Shown here: in pieces, positions 6,840 to 17,752 of the stretch
How positions within the stretch are numbered: the first letter of the stretch is position 1
Layout: the number at the start of each line of letters is the position of its first letter
Assembly (NCBI GenBank): GCA_011374735.1
Contig: DRPD01000387.1
Span: 1 to 19,454, forward strand
Length of the DNA stretch: 19,454 bases
Direction of reading: 5' to 3'
Origin: Thermopetrobacter sp.
GTDB taxonomy: Bacteria; Pseudomonadota; Alphaproteobacteria; Rhizobiales; Aestuariivirgaceae
Position numbers and translations under genes: made by a program
The notes under the pieces: model-generated
What the model was told of the DNA's origin: nothing
The model's input: only the letters and a program-made list of their open reading frames with translations
Database searches by the model: none

Positions 6840-8009
6840 TCAGTGGCCGGCCATGAGGGCGGCGAAGCGGCGGAACAGATAGTGGGAATCCTGCGGGCCG
6901 GGCGAGGCCTCCGGGTGATGCTGCACGGAGAACACCGGCTTGCCGGTCATGGCCAGGCCGCAGTTGGTGCCGTCGAACAGCGACACGTGCGTCTCTTCCA
7001 CGCCGTCGGGCAGGCTGGCGGCGTCGACGGTGAAGCCGTGGTTCATGGAGGTGATCTCCACCTTCCTGGTGGTGAAGTCCTTCACCGGATGGTTGGCGCC
7101 GTGGTGGCCCTGTTTCATCTTCTTCGTCCCGCCGCCCAGCGCGATGGCCAGCAGCTGATGGCCCAGGCAGATGCCGAACAGCGGGGTGCCGGAACTGGCC
7201 AGCCGGGCGATCTGCGGCGCGGCGTATTCTCCGGTGGCGGCCGGATCGCCGGGGCCGTTGGCCAGAAACACGCCGTCGGGGTTCAGGGCCAGAATGTCCT
7301 CCGCCGTGGCGTCGGCCGGCACCACGGTGACGCGGCAGCCGACATCGGCCAGACAGCGCAGGATGTTCCTCTTCAGGCCGTAATCCACCGCGACGACGTG
7401 AAAGCGTTCTTCGGCGGGTTTGGCAAAACCGTCGGGCCAGCGCCAGCTGCCTTCGGTCCATTCATAGGGGCGGCGGGTGCTCACCCTGGCGGCCAGATCG
7501 GCGCCGGTGATGCCGGGCCATTGCGCCGCCTTCTCCTTCAGCGCGGCGATGTCGAAGTCGCCGTCCGGGTGGTGGGCGATGACGGCGTTGGGCATGCCGT
7601 GCTCGCGGATGCGGGCGGTGAGGGCCCGGGTGTCGACGCCGCAGATGCCGATGATGCCCTTCTGCTTCAGCCAGTCATCGAACGGCCCCTCGGCGCGCCA
7701 GTTGGAGGGCCCGGTGACCGGCTCGTGCAGCACGCAGCCGCGCACCTTGGCCGCCGCGTCCGGGTTGGAGGTCTCGTCGTCCTCGGCGTTGACGCCGACG
7801 TTGCCGATGTGGGGGAAGGTGAAGGTGATGATCTGATCGGCGTAGGACGGGTCGGTGAGGATTTCCTGATAGCCGGTCATGGCGGTGTTGAAGCACACCT
7901 CGCCCACGGCCTCGCCCGTGGCGCCACAGCCCGTTCCCTCGATCACGGTGCCGTCGGCCAGCACCAGCACGGCGGTCGGAAGCGGCGGTGTCCAGGGCGG
8001 TGTCGGCAT
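6840..8009 (-). CDS. carA: Carbamoyl-phosphate synthase small subunit
   Basis: The 389-residue glutaminase subunit hydrolyses glutamine and passes ammonia to CarB for carbamoyl phosphate, the precursor of pyrimidines and arginine. The N-terminal CPSase small-chain domain shows [19 protein letters not shown] and GVDTRALT; the C-terminal class I amidotransferase carries the nucleophile C281 in [10 protein letters not shown] and H365/E367 in the HHPEASPGP block. Length is normal and the triad is complete. carB is not in the window. The gene is divergent from yqeY across a 149-base gap. The ATG at 8009 has only a weak GGGA ribosome site. Confidence 0.96.
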   Translation of the reverse strand: MPTPPWTPPLPTAVLVLADGTVIEGTGCGATGEAVGEVCFNTAMTGYQEILTDPSYADQIITFTFPHIGNVGVNAEDDETSNPDAAAKVRGCVLHEPVTGPSNWRAEGPFDDWLKQKGIIGICGVDTRALTARIREHGMPNAVIAHHPDGDFDIAALKEKAAQWPGITGADLAARVSTRRPYEWTEGSWRWPDGFAKPAEERFHVVAVDYGLKRNILRCLADVGCRVTVVPADATAEDILALNPDGVFLANGPGDPAATGEYAAPQIARLASSGTPLFGICLGHQLLAIALGGGTKKMKQGHHGANHPVKDFTTRKVEITSMNHGFTVDAASLPDGVEETHVSLFDGTNCGLAMTGKPVFSVQHHPEASPGPQDSHYLFRRFAALMAGH

Positions 8010-8096
8010 GGCTTTTCCCGTTGACAGCTGTTCGGGGACGGCTTAAGCCCGCCGCTGCCTCGCGTCAAGCGCCGGTCGGCGCCGTTGCCCGGTTTC

Positions 8097-8126
8097 TTGC
8101 CTTGACGCTCAGGTGAGGAGTAATCT
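8097..8126 (+). promoter_or_regulatory. Possible promoter of yqeY-dnaG-rpoD
   Basis: TTGCCT (8097-8102) and TAATCT (8121-8126) are 18 bases apart in the carA-yqeY divergent gap. A better -35 match, TTGACG at 8102-8107, overlaps it but would leave only 13 bases of spacing. Transcription would begin around 8133, a short leader ahead of the ATG at 8159. Confidence 0.35.
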
Positions 8127-8158
8127 CCCCCGGAGTCGAACAGCAAAGGCCGGTTCAC

Positions 8159-8620
8159 ATGAGCGAGACCCTGCGGCAGCGCGTCCATGAGGAATTGAAA
8201 GAGGCGATGAAGGCGCGCGACAAGACGCGCATGGCCACCTTGCGGCTGATCACCGCCGCCTTCAAGGATCGCGAGATCGCCGGGCGTGGCGGCGACGGCG
8301 GCGAGCTGAGCGAGGCCGACCTGCAGGCCATTCTGGCCAAGATGATCAAGCAGCGCCGCGAATCGGCGAAGGCCTACGAGGACGGCGGGCGGCCGGAGCT
8401 GGCGGCGCAGGAGCGCGAGGAAATCGCCATCATCGAGGAGTTCCTGCCCAGACAGATGGACGAGGAGGAAATCGCCGCGGCGGTGGCGGCGGTGATCGAG
8501 GAGACGCAGGCCGCGGGGCTGAAGGACATGGGCAGGGTGATGGCGGCGCTGAAGGAAAAATTCGCCGGGCGCATGGACATGGCGAAGGCGTCGCGGCTGG
8601 TCAAGGAGCGGCTGGGGTAA
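8159..8620 (+). CDS. yqeY: GatB/YqeY domain-containing protein
   Basis: The 153-residue protein consists of a single YqeY domain, an all-helical module related to the C-terminal tRNA-binding tail of GatB. The opening LRQRVHEELKEAMKARDKTRMATLRLITAAFKDRE and the later EEFLPRQMDEEEI and LKDMGRVMAALKEKFAGRMDMAKAS are typical. A role in tRNA-dependent amidation is suspected from homology but not established for the free-standing form. It lies directly upstream of dnaG and rpoD, the usual alphaproteobacterial position. A heptamer repeat array begins at the base after its stop codon. Confidence 0.93.
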   Translation: MSETLRQRVHEELKEAMKARDKTRMATLRLITAAFKDREIAGRGGDGGELSEADLQAILAKMIKQRRESAKAYEDGGRPELAAQEREEIAIIEEFLPRQMDEEEIAAAVAAVIEETQAAGLKDMGRVMAALKEKFAGRMDMAKASRLVKERLG

Positions 8621-8669
8621 CAGTTGGCAGTTTGCAGTTGGCAGTTTGCAGTTGGCAGTTTGCGGTTGG
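8621..8669. repeat. Tandem heptamer array CAGTTKG, seven units
   Basis: CAGTTGG and CAGTTTG alternate three times without error from 8621 to 8662, followed by a degenerate unit CGGTTGG (8663-8669). The array starts at the base after the yqeY stop codon and lies in the 152-base yqeY-dnaG gap. It resembles short tandemly repeated heptamers described in other bacterial intergenic regions. It has no reading-frame role. Confidence 0.85.
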
Positions 8670-8772
8670 CGGCTGCCTGCTGTGCATGGGGTGTGCACAG
8701 CTCAGGCCGGTTTCTTGGCCGGTGATGCATTGCGGGTGATAATCGCGGCCCGTTATCGAAAGGGGCGATGCG

Positions 8773-10605
8773 ATGCGATTTTCCGCCGCGTTTCTGGATG
8801 AATTGCGGGCCCGGGTGCCGATCTCGCAGGTGGTGGGCCGGGCCGTGCAGTGGGATCGCAGGAAGTCCAATCCGGGGCGCGGCGACTTCTGGGCCTGCTG
8901 TCCATTTCATGCCGAAAAGACGCCGTCCTTTCACGTCGATGACCGCAAGGGCTACTACTACTGCTTCGGCTGCCACGCCAAGGGCGATCACATCCGCTTC
9001 CTGACCGACAAGGAAGGGCTGTCGTTCACCGACGCGGTGGCCGAGCTGGCGGCGCTGGCCGGCATGGCGCTGCCCGAACCGGACCCGGCGGCGCAGAAGA
9101 AGGCGCAAGAGGCGGCGACGCTCGCCGACATCATGGAAATGGCGGCGGGCTTTTATGAAAACCAGCTGGCCGCGGCGGCGGGCGCGGCGGCGCGCGCCTA
9201 CGTGGCCGGGCGCGGCCTGTCGCCTGAGGCGATGGAGCGCTTCCGGCTGGGCTTCGCGCCCGACCGGCGTGATGCGCTGCTTCAGCACCTGAAGCGGCGC
9301 GGCGTGGAGATGGCGCTGATGGAGCGGGCCGGGCTGGTGGCGGCGCCGGAGGACGGCGGCGCGCCTTACGACCGGTTCCGCAACCGGCTGATGTTTCCAA
9401 TCCGCGATCGGCGCGGCCGGGTGATCGCCTTCGGCGGGCGGGCGCTGGGCGAGGCGAGGGCGAAATACCTCAACTCGCCGCAGACGGAGCTGTTCGACAA
9501 ATCGCGGGTGCTCTACAATCTCGATCTGGCCGGTCAGCCGGCGTTCGAGGCCGGCGCGGTGATCGCCGTTGAAGGCTACATGGACGTGATCGCGCTGAGC
9601 GAGGCGGGGCTGGCCAACGTGGTGGCGCCGCTGGGTACGGCGCTGACCGAACAGCATCTGCATCTGCTGTGGCGCATGGCGCCGACGCCGGTGCTGTGTT
9701 TCGATGGCGACGCGGCCGGCCAGCGGGCCGCCGAACGGGCGGCGGAGCTGGCGCTGGAACATCTGCGGCCGGGCCATTCGCTCAGCTTCGTGCTGTTGCC
9801 CGACGGGCTGGACCCCGATGACTTCGTGCGCGAGAACGGCGCGGCGGCGTTTCAGGCGCTGCTGAACGACGCCGACGGGCTGCTCGATTTCCTGTGGCGG
9901 CGGCTGGTGGGGCAGGCGCCCAGGGCGACGCCGGAGGAGCGCGCGGCGTTGGAGCGGCGGGCGCTGGAGCTGCCGCGGCGCATTGCCGACGAGACGGTGC
10001 GGCGCCATTACACGGCGGAAATCCGCGCCCGGCTGCGGGCGCTGTGGGGGCGTGGCGGGTATTCCGGGCGGCGCAACGGGCCCGGCGGCGCTCGGCGGCG
10101 GATGGCGGCGGGGCCGGTGTCCAGGCAATTGCGGGCCCGGGTGAAAGCGGAGGAGGCGGGGACGTTTCACGCCCGGGAAATCCTGCGTCTGACGCTGGGG
10201 CGGCCGGACATCCTGCCCGACGTGCTGGAGGAGCTGGCGGGGCTGCCAATGAGGCGCGGCGAGCTTGACAGATTGCGCCGGAAAATCATAGATATTGCCG
10301 CTTCCGGGGCAGAGCTTGACAGCGCCCGGCTGCGGGCCCATCTGGAAGATGCCGGATTGCGCGGCGCGCTGGAACGATTGGCCGGATCGGGCGGCCTGGA
10401 GCAGGAGCAGGTCGCGGACACGCAACGGGCGAAGGAGGCCTTCGCGGCGCTGGCCGGGGCGATCCGCAGAACGGCCGTTTTGGAGCGTGAGCTGATGGCG
10501 GCGCAAGAGGCGTTCAAGGACAATCCGACGGATGAGAATCTGGCCCGCATCGAAGCGATCCGGCGGGAAATCGATGCGGCGCCGGGCGGCGGAGATTCCG
10601 CATGA
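8773..10605 (+). CDS. dnaG: DNA primase
   Basis: The 610-residue primase makes RNA primers at the replication fork. Domains in order are the CHC2 zinc finger with ligands C43, H46, C64 and C67 (CPFH and CFGC), the RNA polymerase core, and the TOPRIM fold with E267 (VEGYMDV) and D311/D313 (FDGDAAG) as metal-binding acids. The C-terminal third is a diverged helicase-binding domain, with RRRMAAGP at about 440 as linker. The ATG at 8773 is preceded by AGGGG; an ATG at 8768 is out of frame. It follows yqeY and precedes rpoD on the same strand, as in the macromolecular-synthesis operon. Confidence 0.97.
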   Translation: MRFSAAFLDELRARVPISQVVGRAVQWDRRKSNPGRGDFWACCPFHAEKTPSFHVDDRKGYYYCFGCHAKGDHIRFLTDKEGLSFTDAVAELAALAGMALPEPDPAAQKKAQEAATLADIMEMAAGFYENQLAAAAGAAARAYVAGRGLSPEAMERFRLGFAPDRRDALLQHLKRRGVEMALMERAGLVAAPEDGGAPYDRFRNRLMFPIRDRRGRVIAFGGRALGEARAKYLNSPQTELFDKSRVLYNLDLAGQPAFEAGAVIAVEGYMDVIALSEAGLANVVAPLGTALTEQHLHLLWRMAPTPVLCFDGDAAGQRAAERAAELALEHLRPGHSLSFVLLPDGLDPDDFVRENGAAAFQALLNDADGLLDFLWRRLVGQAPRATPEERAALERRALELPRRIADETVRRHYTAEIRARLRALWGRGGYSGRRNGPGGARRRMAAGPVSRQLRARVKAEEAGTFHAREILRLTLGRPDILPDVLEELAGLPMRRGELDRLRRKIIDIAASGAELDSARLRAHLEDAGLRGALERLAGSGGLEQEQVADTQRAKEAFAALAGAIRRTAVLERELMAAQEAFKDNPTDENLARIEAIRREIDAAPGGGDSA

Positions 10606-10744
10606 GGCGGCGCGACGAGGCTTGGCCGGCGGGGCCGGTTGCATGGTTAACGGAACATCAATCACCCGCCCCTAGACAGGACGCGGGGCACATCCGGCAC
10701 CGGCGGGTGGAGGCAATTTCAGGGACTGTCGCTTAAAGAACATC

Positions 10745-12667
<1,923 letters not shown>

Positions 12668-12790
12668 TGGCGGGGCGGCGGATGCGGCGCGCGGCGCGCC
12701 ATGATGTCGCCGCGGCGGGCGGGCAGCATGGGGCGGCGTGGCGATGACGCATAGCGAAAACGCGAACCAAGCGGGGCCCGAATTGCGCCG

Positions 12791-15337
12791 ATGCTGAGAT
12801 TGCTGGGATACCTGTTTTCGGTGGGGTTCGTGTTCGCCCTGGCGCTGGCGGTGGGCGTCGGCTACGTGATCTGGGAAACCTCCCGCACATTGCCCGACAC
12901 GAAGGCGCTGGAGAACTATCAGCCGAAGGTGGTCACCAGAGTGCACGCGGCGGACGGCTCGCTGCTGGCCGAATACGCCCACCAGCGGCGGCTGTTCGTG
13001 CCCATCGACGCCATTCCGAAGAAGCTGATCGAGGCGGTGATCTCGGCGGAGGACAAGAACTTCTACCACCACATCGGCATCGACGTCATGGCGCTGGGCC
13101 GGGCCATGTTTCAGAACCTGATGTTCGTGGTGAAAGGCCGCAAGCGGCGCTTCATCGGCGCCTCCACCATCACCCAGCAGGTGGCCAAGAACTTCCTGCT
13201 CAGCAACGAACGCACATTGCGGCGCAAGATCCGCGAGGCGCTGATCGCCCTGAAGATCGAGGCGACGTTCTCCAAGAACCGCATTCTGGAGCTCTATCTG
13301 AACGAGATCTATCTGGGCCGCGGCGCCTATGGCGTGGCCGGCGCGGCGCTGACCTATTTCGGCAAGACGCCGGATCGGCTGAGCCTGCCCGAGATAGCCT
13401 ATCTGGCGGCGCTGCCGAAGAAGCCGGGGCGGCTCGATCCGGTGAAGCATCACAAGGCGGCGCTGGAACGCCGCGACTGGGTGCTGGGGCGGATGCTGGA
13501 GAACGGATACATCAGCCGCCAAGAGCACGACGAGGCGGTGGCCACGCCACTGAAGGTCAACCCCCGCACGTTCGGCGTGAAGCTGTTCGCCGGCGAATCG
13601 TTCACCGAGGAAGTGCGCCGCCAGGTGCGCCGCCTGTATGGCAACGAGGTGCTCTACGAAGGCGGCCTGTCGGTGCGCACCACGCTCGATCCGAAGTTGC
13701 AGATCATGGCCCGCCACGCGCTGGCGCGGGGGTTGCTGGCCTTCGATCGCAAGAAGGGCTGGCGCGGGCCTGTGGCGCACGTGTCCCTGGCGGCCGGCGG
13801 CGACTGGCGCCAGCCGCTGGCGAAGCGCAGGCTGCCGGGCGATCTGGCGCCGTGGCGGCTGGGCATCGTGCTGGAGGTGACGGACGAGGCGGCGCGGGTC
13901 GGCCTGAAGCCCGATGGCGCGACAGATCGCGGGCGGATCGTCAGCGTGCCGCTGGCCAACATGGCATGGGCGCGCCGCCACATACCCGGCCGCGGCAGGG
14001 AGCCCGGGCGGCTGGGGCCGCCGGTGAAAAAGGTCTCGGACGTGTTGCGGGTGGGCGACATCATCCACGTGGCGCCCGACCGGGCCGGGGCGTGGCACCT
14101 GATGCAGGTGCCGGACGTGCAGGGGGCGATGGTGGTGATGGATCCGCACACCGGCCGCGTCAAGGCGCTGGTGGGCGGCTTCTCCTATGGCCTGTCGCAG
14201 TTCAACCGGGCCACCCAGGCGAAGCGTCAGCCGGGCTCGGCCATCAAGCCGTTCGTCTACGCGGCGGCGCTGGACAACGGCTATACGCCGGCCTCGGTGG
14301 TGCTGGACGCGCCGATCGAGATCGAACAACGCGACGGCACGGTGTGGAAGCCGCAGAACTATTCGAAGAAATTCTATGGCCCCTCCACCTTGCGGCGCGG
14401 CATCGAGCAGTCGCGCAACGTGATGACGGTCAGGCTGGCGCGCGACATGGGGATCGAGAAGTTCACCAGGCTGGCGGTGAAGATGGGCATCTACGACCGG
14501 CTGCCGGCCTATCTGCCGATGGCGCTGGGGGCCGGCGAGACGTCGCTGCTGCGGCTGATCACGGCCTACGCCATGCTGGCCAACGGCGGCAAGAAGGTGG
14601 AGGCGGCGGTGATCGACCGCATTCAGGACCGCTATGGCCGCACCGTCTATCGCCACGACAAGCGCCAGTGCCCGAAGTGCAAGGCGGCGCGCTGGGACAA
14701 CCAGCCGGAGCCGGAGATCGTCGAGAAGCGCGAGGAGGTGATCAACCCCTACACCGCCTATCAGATCACCCAGATGCTGCAAGGGGTGATCCGGCGCGGC
14801 ACGGCGAAGAAGGCGTTCGAAGGCTTTCCGTGGCCGGTGGCCGGCAAGACCGGCACCACCAACGACTACCGCGACGCCTGGTTCGTCGGCTACGTGCCCG
14901 ATCTGGTGGCCGGCGTCTATGTGGGCTACGACAAGCCGCGCCACATGGGCAAGCAGGCCACCGGCGGTCATCTGGCGGCGCCCATCGTGGCCGACTTCCT
15001 GCGCATGGCGCTGAAGGGCAAGCCGCCGGCGCCGTTCCGCACGCCGCCGGGCATCGAACTCATTCCCATCGATCCGAAAACCGGCCGGCGCGCCGCCTAT
15101 GGCGATCCGGACGTCATCCTGGAGCCGTTCAAGCCCGGCAACGAGCCGCCGGAGGACGGCCGCCCGGTGATCGGCGAGGACAGCGGCGTGGTGGCGGCGC
15201 GCGGCCCGCAACCGGATATCAGCGGCGGTGTCATCGACGCCGAATCGCCGTCTTCGGGGGGCGCGGCGCGGCCGCGGCGGCCGACGGTGAAAAGCGGCGA
15301 CGGCGGGCTTGCCACGGGCACCGGCGGGCTGTATTGA
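12791..15337 (+). CDS. mrcA: Bifunctional penicillin-binding protein 1A
   Basis: The 848-residue class A PBP polymerises glycan strands and crosslinks peptides in the periplasm. It has a short cytoplasmic start, one N-terminal membrane anchor (about 7-28), a GT51 glycosyltransferase domain with catalytic E87 in SAEDKNFYHHIGID and the QQVAKN block, an OB-like insert, and a transpeptidase domain with SxxK (S483, GSAIK), SxN (S541, SRN) and KTGT (K686). Length is normal for PBP1A. A CPKC pair (C627, C630) sits in a loop before the KTG box. The C-terminal tail (about 790-848) is low-complexity. It follows rpoD by 123 bases and precedes prfB by 62 on the same strand. Confidence 0.96.
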   Translation: MLRLLGYLFSVGFVFALALAVGVGYVIWETSRTLPDTKALENYQPKVVTRVHAADGSLLAEYAHQRRLFVPIDAIPKKLIEAVISAEDKNFYHHIGIDVMALGRAMFQNLMFVVKGRKRRFIGASTITQQVAKNFLLSNERTLRRKIREALIALKIEATFSKNRILELYLNEIYLGRGAYGVAGAALTYFGKTPDRLSLPEIAYLAALPKKPGRLDPVKHHKAALERRDWVLGRMLENGYISRQEHDEAVATPLKVNPRTFGVKLFAGESFTEEVRRQVRRLYGNEVLYEGGLSVRTTLDPKLQIMARHALARGLLAFDRKKGWRGPVAHVSLAAGGDWRQPLAKRRLPGDLAPWRLGIVLEVTDEAARVGLKPDGATDRGRIVSVPLANMAWARRHIPGRGREPGRLGPPVKKVSDVLRVGDIIHVAPDRAGAWHLMQVPDVQGAMVVMDPHTGRVKALVGGFSYGLSQFNRATQAKRQPGSAIKPFVYAAALDNGYTPASVVLDAPIEIEQRDGTVWKPQNYSKKFYGPSTLRRGIEQSRNVMTVRLARDMGIEKFTRLAVKMGIYDRLPAYLPMALGAGETSLLRLITAYAMLANGGKKVEAAVIDRIQDRYGRTVYRHDKRQCPKCKAARWDNQPEPEIVEKREEVINPYTAYQITQMLQGVIRRGTAKKAFEGFPWPVAGKTGTTNDYRDAWFVGYVPDLVAGVYVGYDKPRHMGKQATGGHLAAPIVADFLRMALKGKPPAPFRTPPGIELIPIDPKTGRRAAYGDPDVILEPFKPGNEPPEDGRPVIGEDSGVVAARGPQPDISGGVIDAESPSSGGAARPRRPTVKSGDGGLATGTGGLY

Positions 15338-15399
15338 CGCTGGCGAGCCGGACAACGCGTTTCACTCCGTATTTCTGACGCATCGAAGAAGGACGAGCC

Positions 15400-16513
15400 A
15401 TGCGCGCGGAAATCGCCACCCTGGCCGATGAACTCAGGCAGTCGATCGGGCTGCTGAGGAGGCATCTTTGACTGGGACAACGCCCTGAAGCGCCTCGAAG
15501 AGCTGAACGCGGCGGCGGAAGACCCGGCGTTGTGGGACGACCCGGACAAGGCGCAGGCGCTGATGCGCGAACGCCAGGATCTGGAAGCGCGGATCGGCCG
15601 CATCCGCGACTTCGAGAGCACGCTGGAAGACAGCATCGAGCTGATCGAGATGGGCGAGGCGGAAGGCGACGCGGAGGTGGTCGCCGAAGCGGAGGCGGAG
15701 ATCGAGCGGCTGCACGCCGAAATGGGTCGGCTGGAGCTGGAGATGCTGCTGTCCGGCGAGGCCGACGCCAACAACGCCTATCTGGAAATCCACGCCGGGG
15801 CGGGCGGCACCGAAAGCCAGGACTGGGCGGCCATGCTGTTGCGCATGTATGTGCGCTGGGCGGAGCAGCACGGCTACAAGGTGGAGGTCATCGAGGAGCA
15901 CCGCGGCGAGGAGGCGGGCATCAAGTCGGCCACCATCCACGTGAAGGGCCACAACGCCTTCGGCTGGCTGAAGACCGAATCCGGGGTGCACCGGCTGGTG
16001 CGCATCTCGCCGTTCGATTCCTCGGCCCGGCGGCACACCTCCTTCGCCTCCGTGTGGGTGTATCCGGAGATCGACGACACCATCGAGATCGACATTCCCG
16101 AATCCGATGTGCGCATCGACACCTACCGCGCCTCCGGGGCCGGCGGGCAGCACGTCAACACCACCGACTCCGCGGTGCGCATCACCCACATCCCGACCGG
16201 CATCGTGGTGCAGTGCCAGAAGGAGCGCAGCCAGCACAAGAACCGGGCCACCGCGTGGACGATGCTGCGCGCCCGGCTGTATGAACACGAACTGCGCAAG
16301 CGCGAGGAAGAGGCGCAGGCGGAACAGGCGGCGAAAACCGACATCGGCTGGGGCCACCAGATCCGCTCCTATGTGCTGCAACCCTACCGGCTGGTGAAGG
16401 ATCTGCGCACCGGGGTGGAAAGCACCAACCCCGACGCGGTGCTCGATGGCGATCTGGACGCCTTCATCGAAGCGGCGCTGGCCCAGAAGGTGCACGGCGA
16501 TTCGGAAGCCTGA
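15400..16513 (+). CDS. prfB: Peptide chain release factor 2, programmed +1 frameshift
   Basis: RF2 releases the peptide at UGA and UAA codons. The gene is read as 23 codons from ATG 15400 to CTT 15466-15468, then a +1 shift over the T of TGA (15469-15471), then from GAC 15470 to the TGA at 16511-16513, giving about 370 residues. The joined product reads [19 protein letters not shown], the standard alphaproteobacterial RF2 beginning. The SPF specificity tripeptide is at 16007-16015 (RF1 has PxT) and the catalytic GGQ at 16142-16150. AAGGA precedes the ATG. The zero-frame peptide alone is only 23 residues; a caller ignoring the shift would start at an internal TTG near 15530 and lose the N terminus. 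It follows mrcA closely. Confidence 0.95.
15457..15472 (+). promoter_or_regulatory. RF2 autoregulatory frameshift site
   Basis: AGGAGG (15457-15462), a three-base spacer, then CTT TGA C (15466-15472) reproduces the known prfB recoding signal: an internal Shine-Dalgarno sequence 3 bases ahead of the slippery CTT, a poorly terminated UGA-C stop, and the +1 frame resuming at GAC. Low RF2 slows termination and favours the shift, giving negative feedback. The exact motif argues against a sequencing error. Confidence 0.95.
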
Positions 16514-16546
16514 CGCCCGAAATCCGCCGTCGGTTCATGCCTGCTC

Positions 16547-16675
16547 CGTCATTCCCGGGCTTGCCCCGGGAATCCAGTGAGGCTTTTCGTCATGCGCAGG
16601 CGCGGCGAAAGGGCTGAAGTGCTGGCGTATCGCGGCACCGCCCGCTGGATTGCCGGAACAAGTCCGGCAATGACG
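16547..16675. repeat. Large palindromic two-hairpin repeat element
   Basis: The left hairpin is ATTCCCGGG (16551-16559) with CCCGGGAAT (16565-16573). The right hairpin is ATTGCCGGA (16649-16657) with TCCGGCAAT (16663-16671). The ends CGTCATT and AATGACG are complementary, and so are the inner ATCCAG and CTGGAT. The 129-base element shares its plan with 4484-4565, and its CCCGGGCTTG / GGAACAAGTCCGG wording is very common in alphaproteobacterial intergenic repeats. Confidence 0.8.
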
Positions 16676-16757
16676 TAAAGGGCGAGGCGGTCGTGCGATG
16701 TCCATGCGCGAAACGACACCATCATGATCAATCCGCGAACAGGAGCTAGCCCACCCC

Positions 16758-16894
16758 CGTCATGCCCGGGCTGAACACTTGTCCCGATAATCCAGAGCGG
16801 CCTTTCGGTTCACTGGGGGGTGGTGGAAGGAACCGAGGCATTGCCACATGACGTTACCGCCGTCGGGATGGCCGGCATGAAGCCGGCAATGACG
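16758..16894. repeat. Second, degraded copy of the palindromic repeat
   Basis: It starts CGTCATGCCCGGG (16758-16770) with ATCCAGAG about 30 bases in, and ends GCCGGC-ATGAA-GCCGGC-AATGACG (16871-16894). The left hairpin has lost pairing. It lies about 80 bases after the preceding element, in the same orientation. Confidence 0.6.
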
Positions 16895-16945
16895 TTGTTG
16901 GGCGCGGCAAATGAAGTCGGGATCAGAGACCTGAAAGCTGAATGG

Positions 16946-17665
16946 TCACTCGATCTCCCAGGTGATGCGCACCGTGGCGCGGATGGTGCGCTCGCCGCTG
17001 GCCACCGGCACCGCCGCCGGGGCGGCGGGCTTCATCTCCATGACCGCGCGGCCGCGATAGACCGGGCGCGGGATCGTCACGCCGCCTTCCGCCACGTTCA
17101 GCACCCGGCCCACCTTGAAGCCCGCTTCCGCGGCCAGCAGTTGCGCTTTCGCTTTCGCATTGCGCACCGCCAGGCGGCGTGCCTGCATGCGTAATGCTTC
17201 CGGCTGGTCGATGGTGAAATGAATGCCGTGGATGGTGTTGGCGCCGGCGCCGACCACGGCGTCGAGCGCCTCGCCCAGCCTGTCCAGCGCCCGCACCCGC
17301 ACGGTCAGCAGGTTGTTCACCTGATAGCCGATCAGCCGGCGGCGATACGGCTGGCCGGGGCGCGATGTTTGCTCATAACGCGGCTGGATGGACAGGCCGC
17401 TGGTCATCAGGTCGCGCTCCGCCATGCCGAAAGTGGTTTTCAGCACCTGAAGAACGCGCCGCATGGCCGCGTTGTTGGCGCTCAGGGTGGCGCGCGCCGT
17501 GGCCTTCAATGTCCGCACGCCCAGCGTCACCACCGCCACGTCCGGCGCGGCACGCACCTCACCCATGCCACTCAACGTCAAGGCGCGCTGCGGCGGCCGC
17601 TCACCGGCCGCCACCGGCAGCGCGGCCAACCCCAGCAGCATCCACACCATCCACAAGACACGCAT
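16946..17665 (-). CDS. Secreted SIMPL-domain protein (DUF541, BP26/OMP28 family)
   Basis: The 239-residue protein has a signal peptide (MRVLWMVWMLLGLAALPVAA, likely cleavage near residue 20) followed by one SIMPL domain: LTLSGMGEVRAAPDVAVVTLGV opens it, and YQVNNLLTVRVRALDRLGEALDAVVGAGANTIHGI is the central block. Family members are periplasmic or outer-membrane-associated; Brucella BP26/OMP28 is the known antigen and E. coli YggE is tied to oxidative stress. The biochemical role is not settled. I chose ATG 17665 because GGGAGGT lies about 6 bases upstream and a signal peptide begins there; the frame open to 17767 would run antisense into the tRNA. It is convergent with prfB and divergent from the tRNA. 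Confidence 0.9.
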   Translation of the reverse strand: MRVLWMVWMLLGLAALPVAAGERPPQRALTLSGMGEVRAAPDVAVVTLGVRTLKATARATLSANNAAMRRVLQVLKTTFGMAERDLMTSGLSIQPRYEQTSRPGQPYRRRLIGYQVNNLLTVRVRALDRLGEALDAVVGAGANTIHGIHFTIDQPEALRMQARRLAVRNAKAKAQLLAAEAGFKVGRVLNVAEGGVTIPRPVYRGRAVMEMKPAAPAAVPVASGERTIRATVRITWEIE

Positions 17666-17687
17666 CCGGCACCTCCCTTGCTTCACG

Positions 17688-17717
17688 TTGCCGTCTCCCC
17701 TCCCTTGCTGGTATAGC
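17688..17717 (+). promoter_or_regulatory. Likely tRNA promoter
   Basis: TTGCCG (17688-17693) and TATAGC (17712-17717) are 18 bases apart, followed by a GC-rich AGGGCGG that could serve as a stringent-type discriminator. The start would be near 17724, about 30 bases before the mature tRNA. Confidence 0.45.
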
Positions 17718-17752
17718 AGGGCGGAATTGTGACCTCTCCACCACCGCCATTC

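Larger units (their letters stand above)
16514..16945. other. Noncoding convergent gap between prfB and the SIMPL gene
   Basis: No gene is supported in these 432 bases. Two large repeat elements occupy most of it (16547-16675 and 16758-16894). Frames crossing it are made of repeat sequence and lack ribosome sites. Confidence 0.7.

Noticed and set aside
8374..10665. A 763-codon open frame antisense to yqeY and dnaG
   Set aside because: Low-complexity Arg/Gln/Pro-rich shadow of dnaG, and it runs through the heptamer array and the intergenic gap.
12686..12700. GC palindrome after rpoD as an intrinsic terminator
   Set aside because: GGCGCGC-G-GCGCGCC has no T-run after it and such palindromes are expected by chance at this base composition.
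15400..15471. Treating prfB as a broken gene or sequencing error
   Set aside because: The in-frame TGA lies in an exact RF2 recoding signal and the downstream frame is intact with SPF and GGQ motifs.
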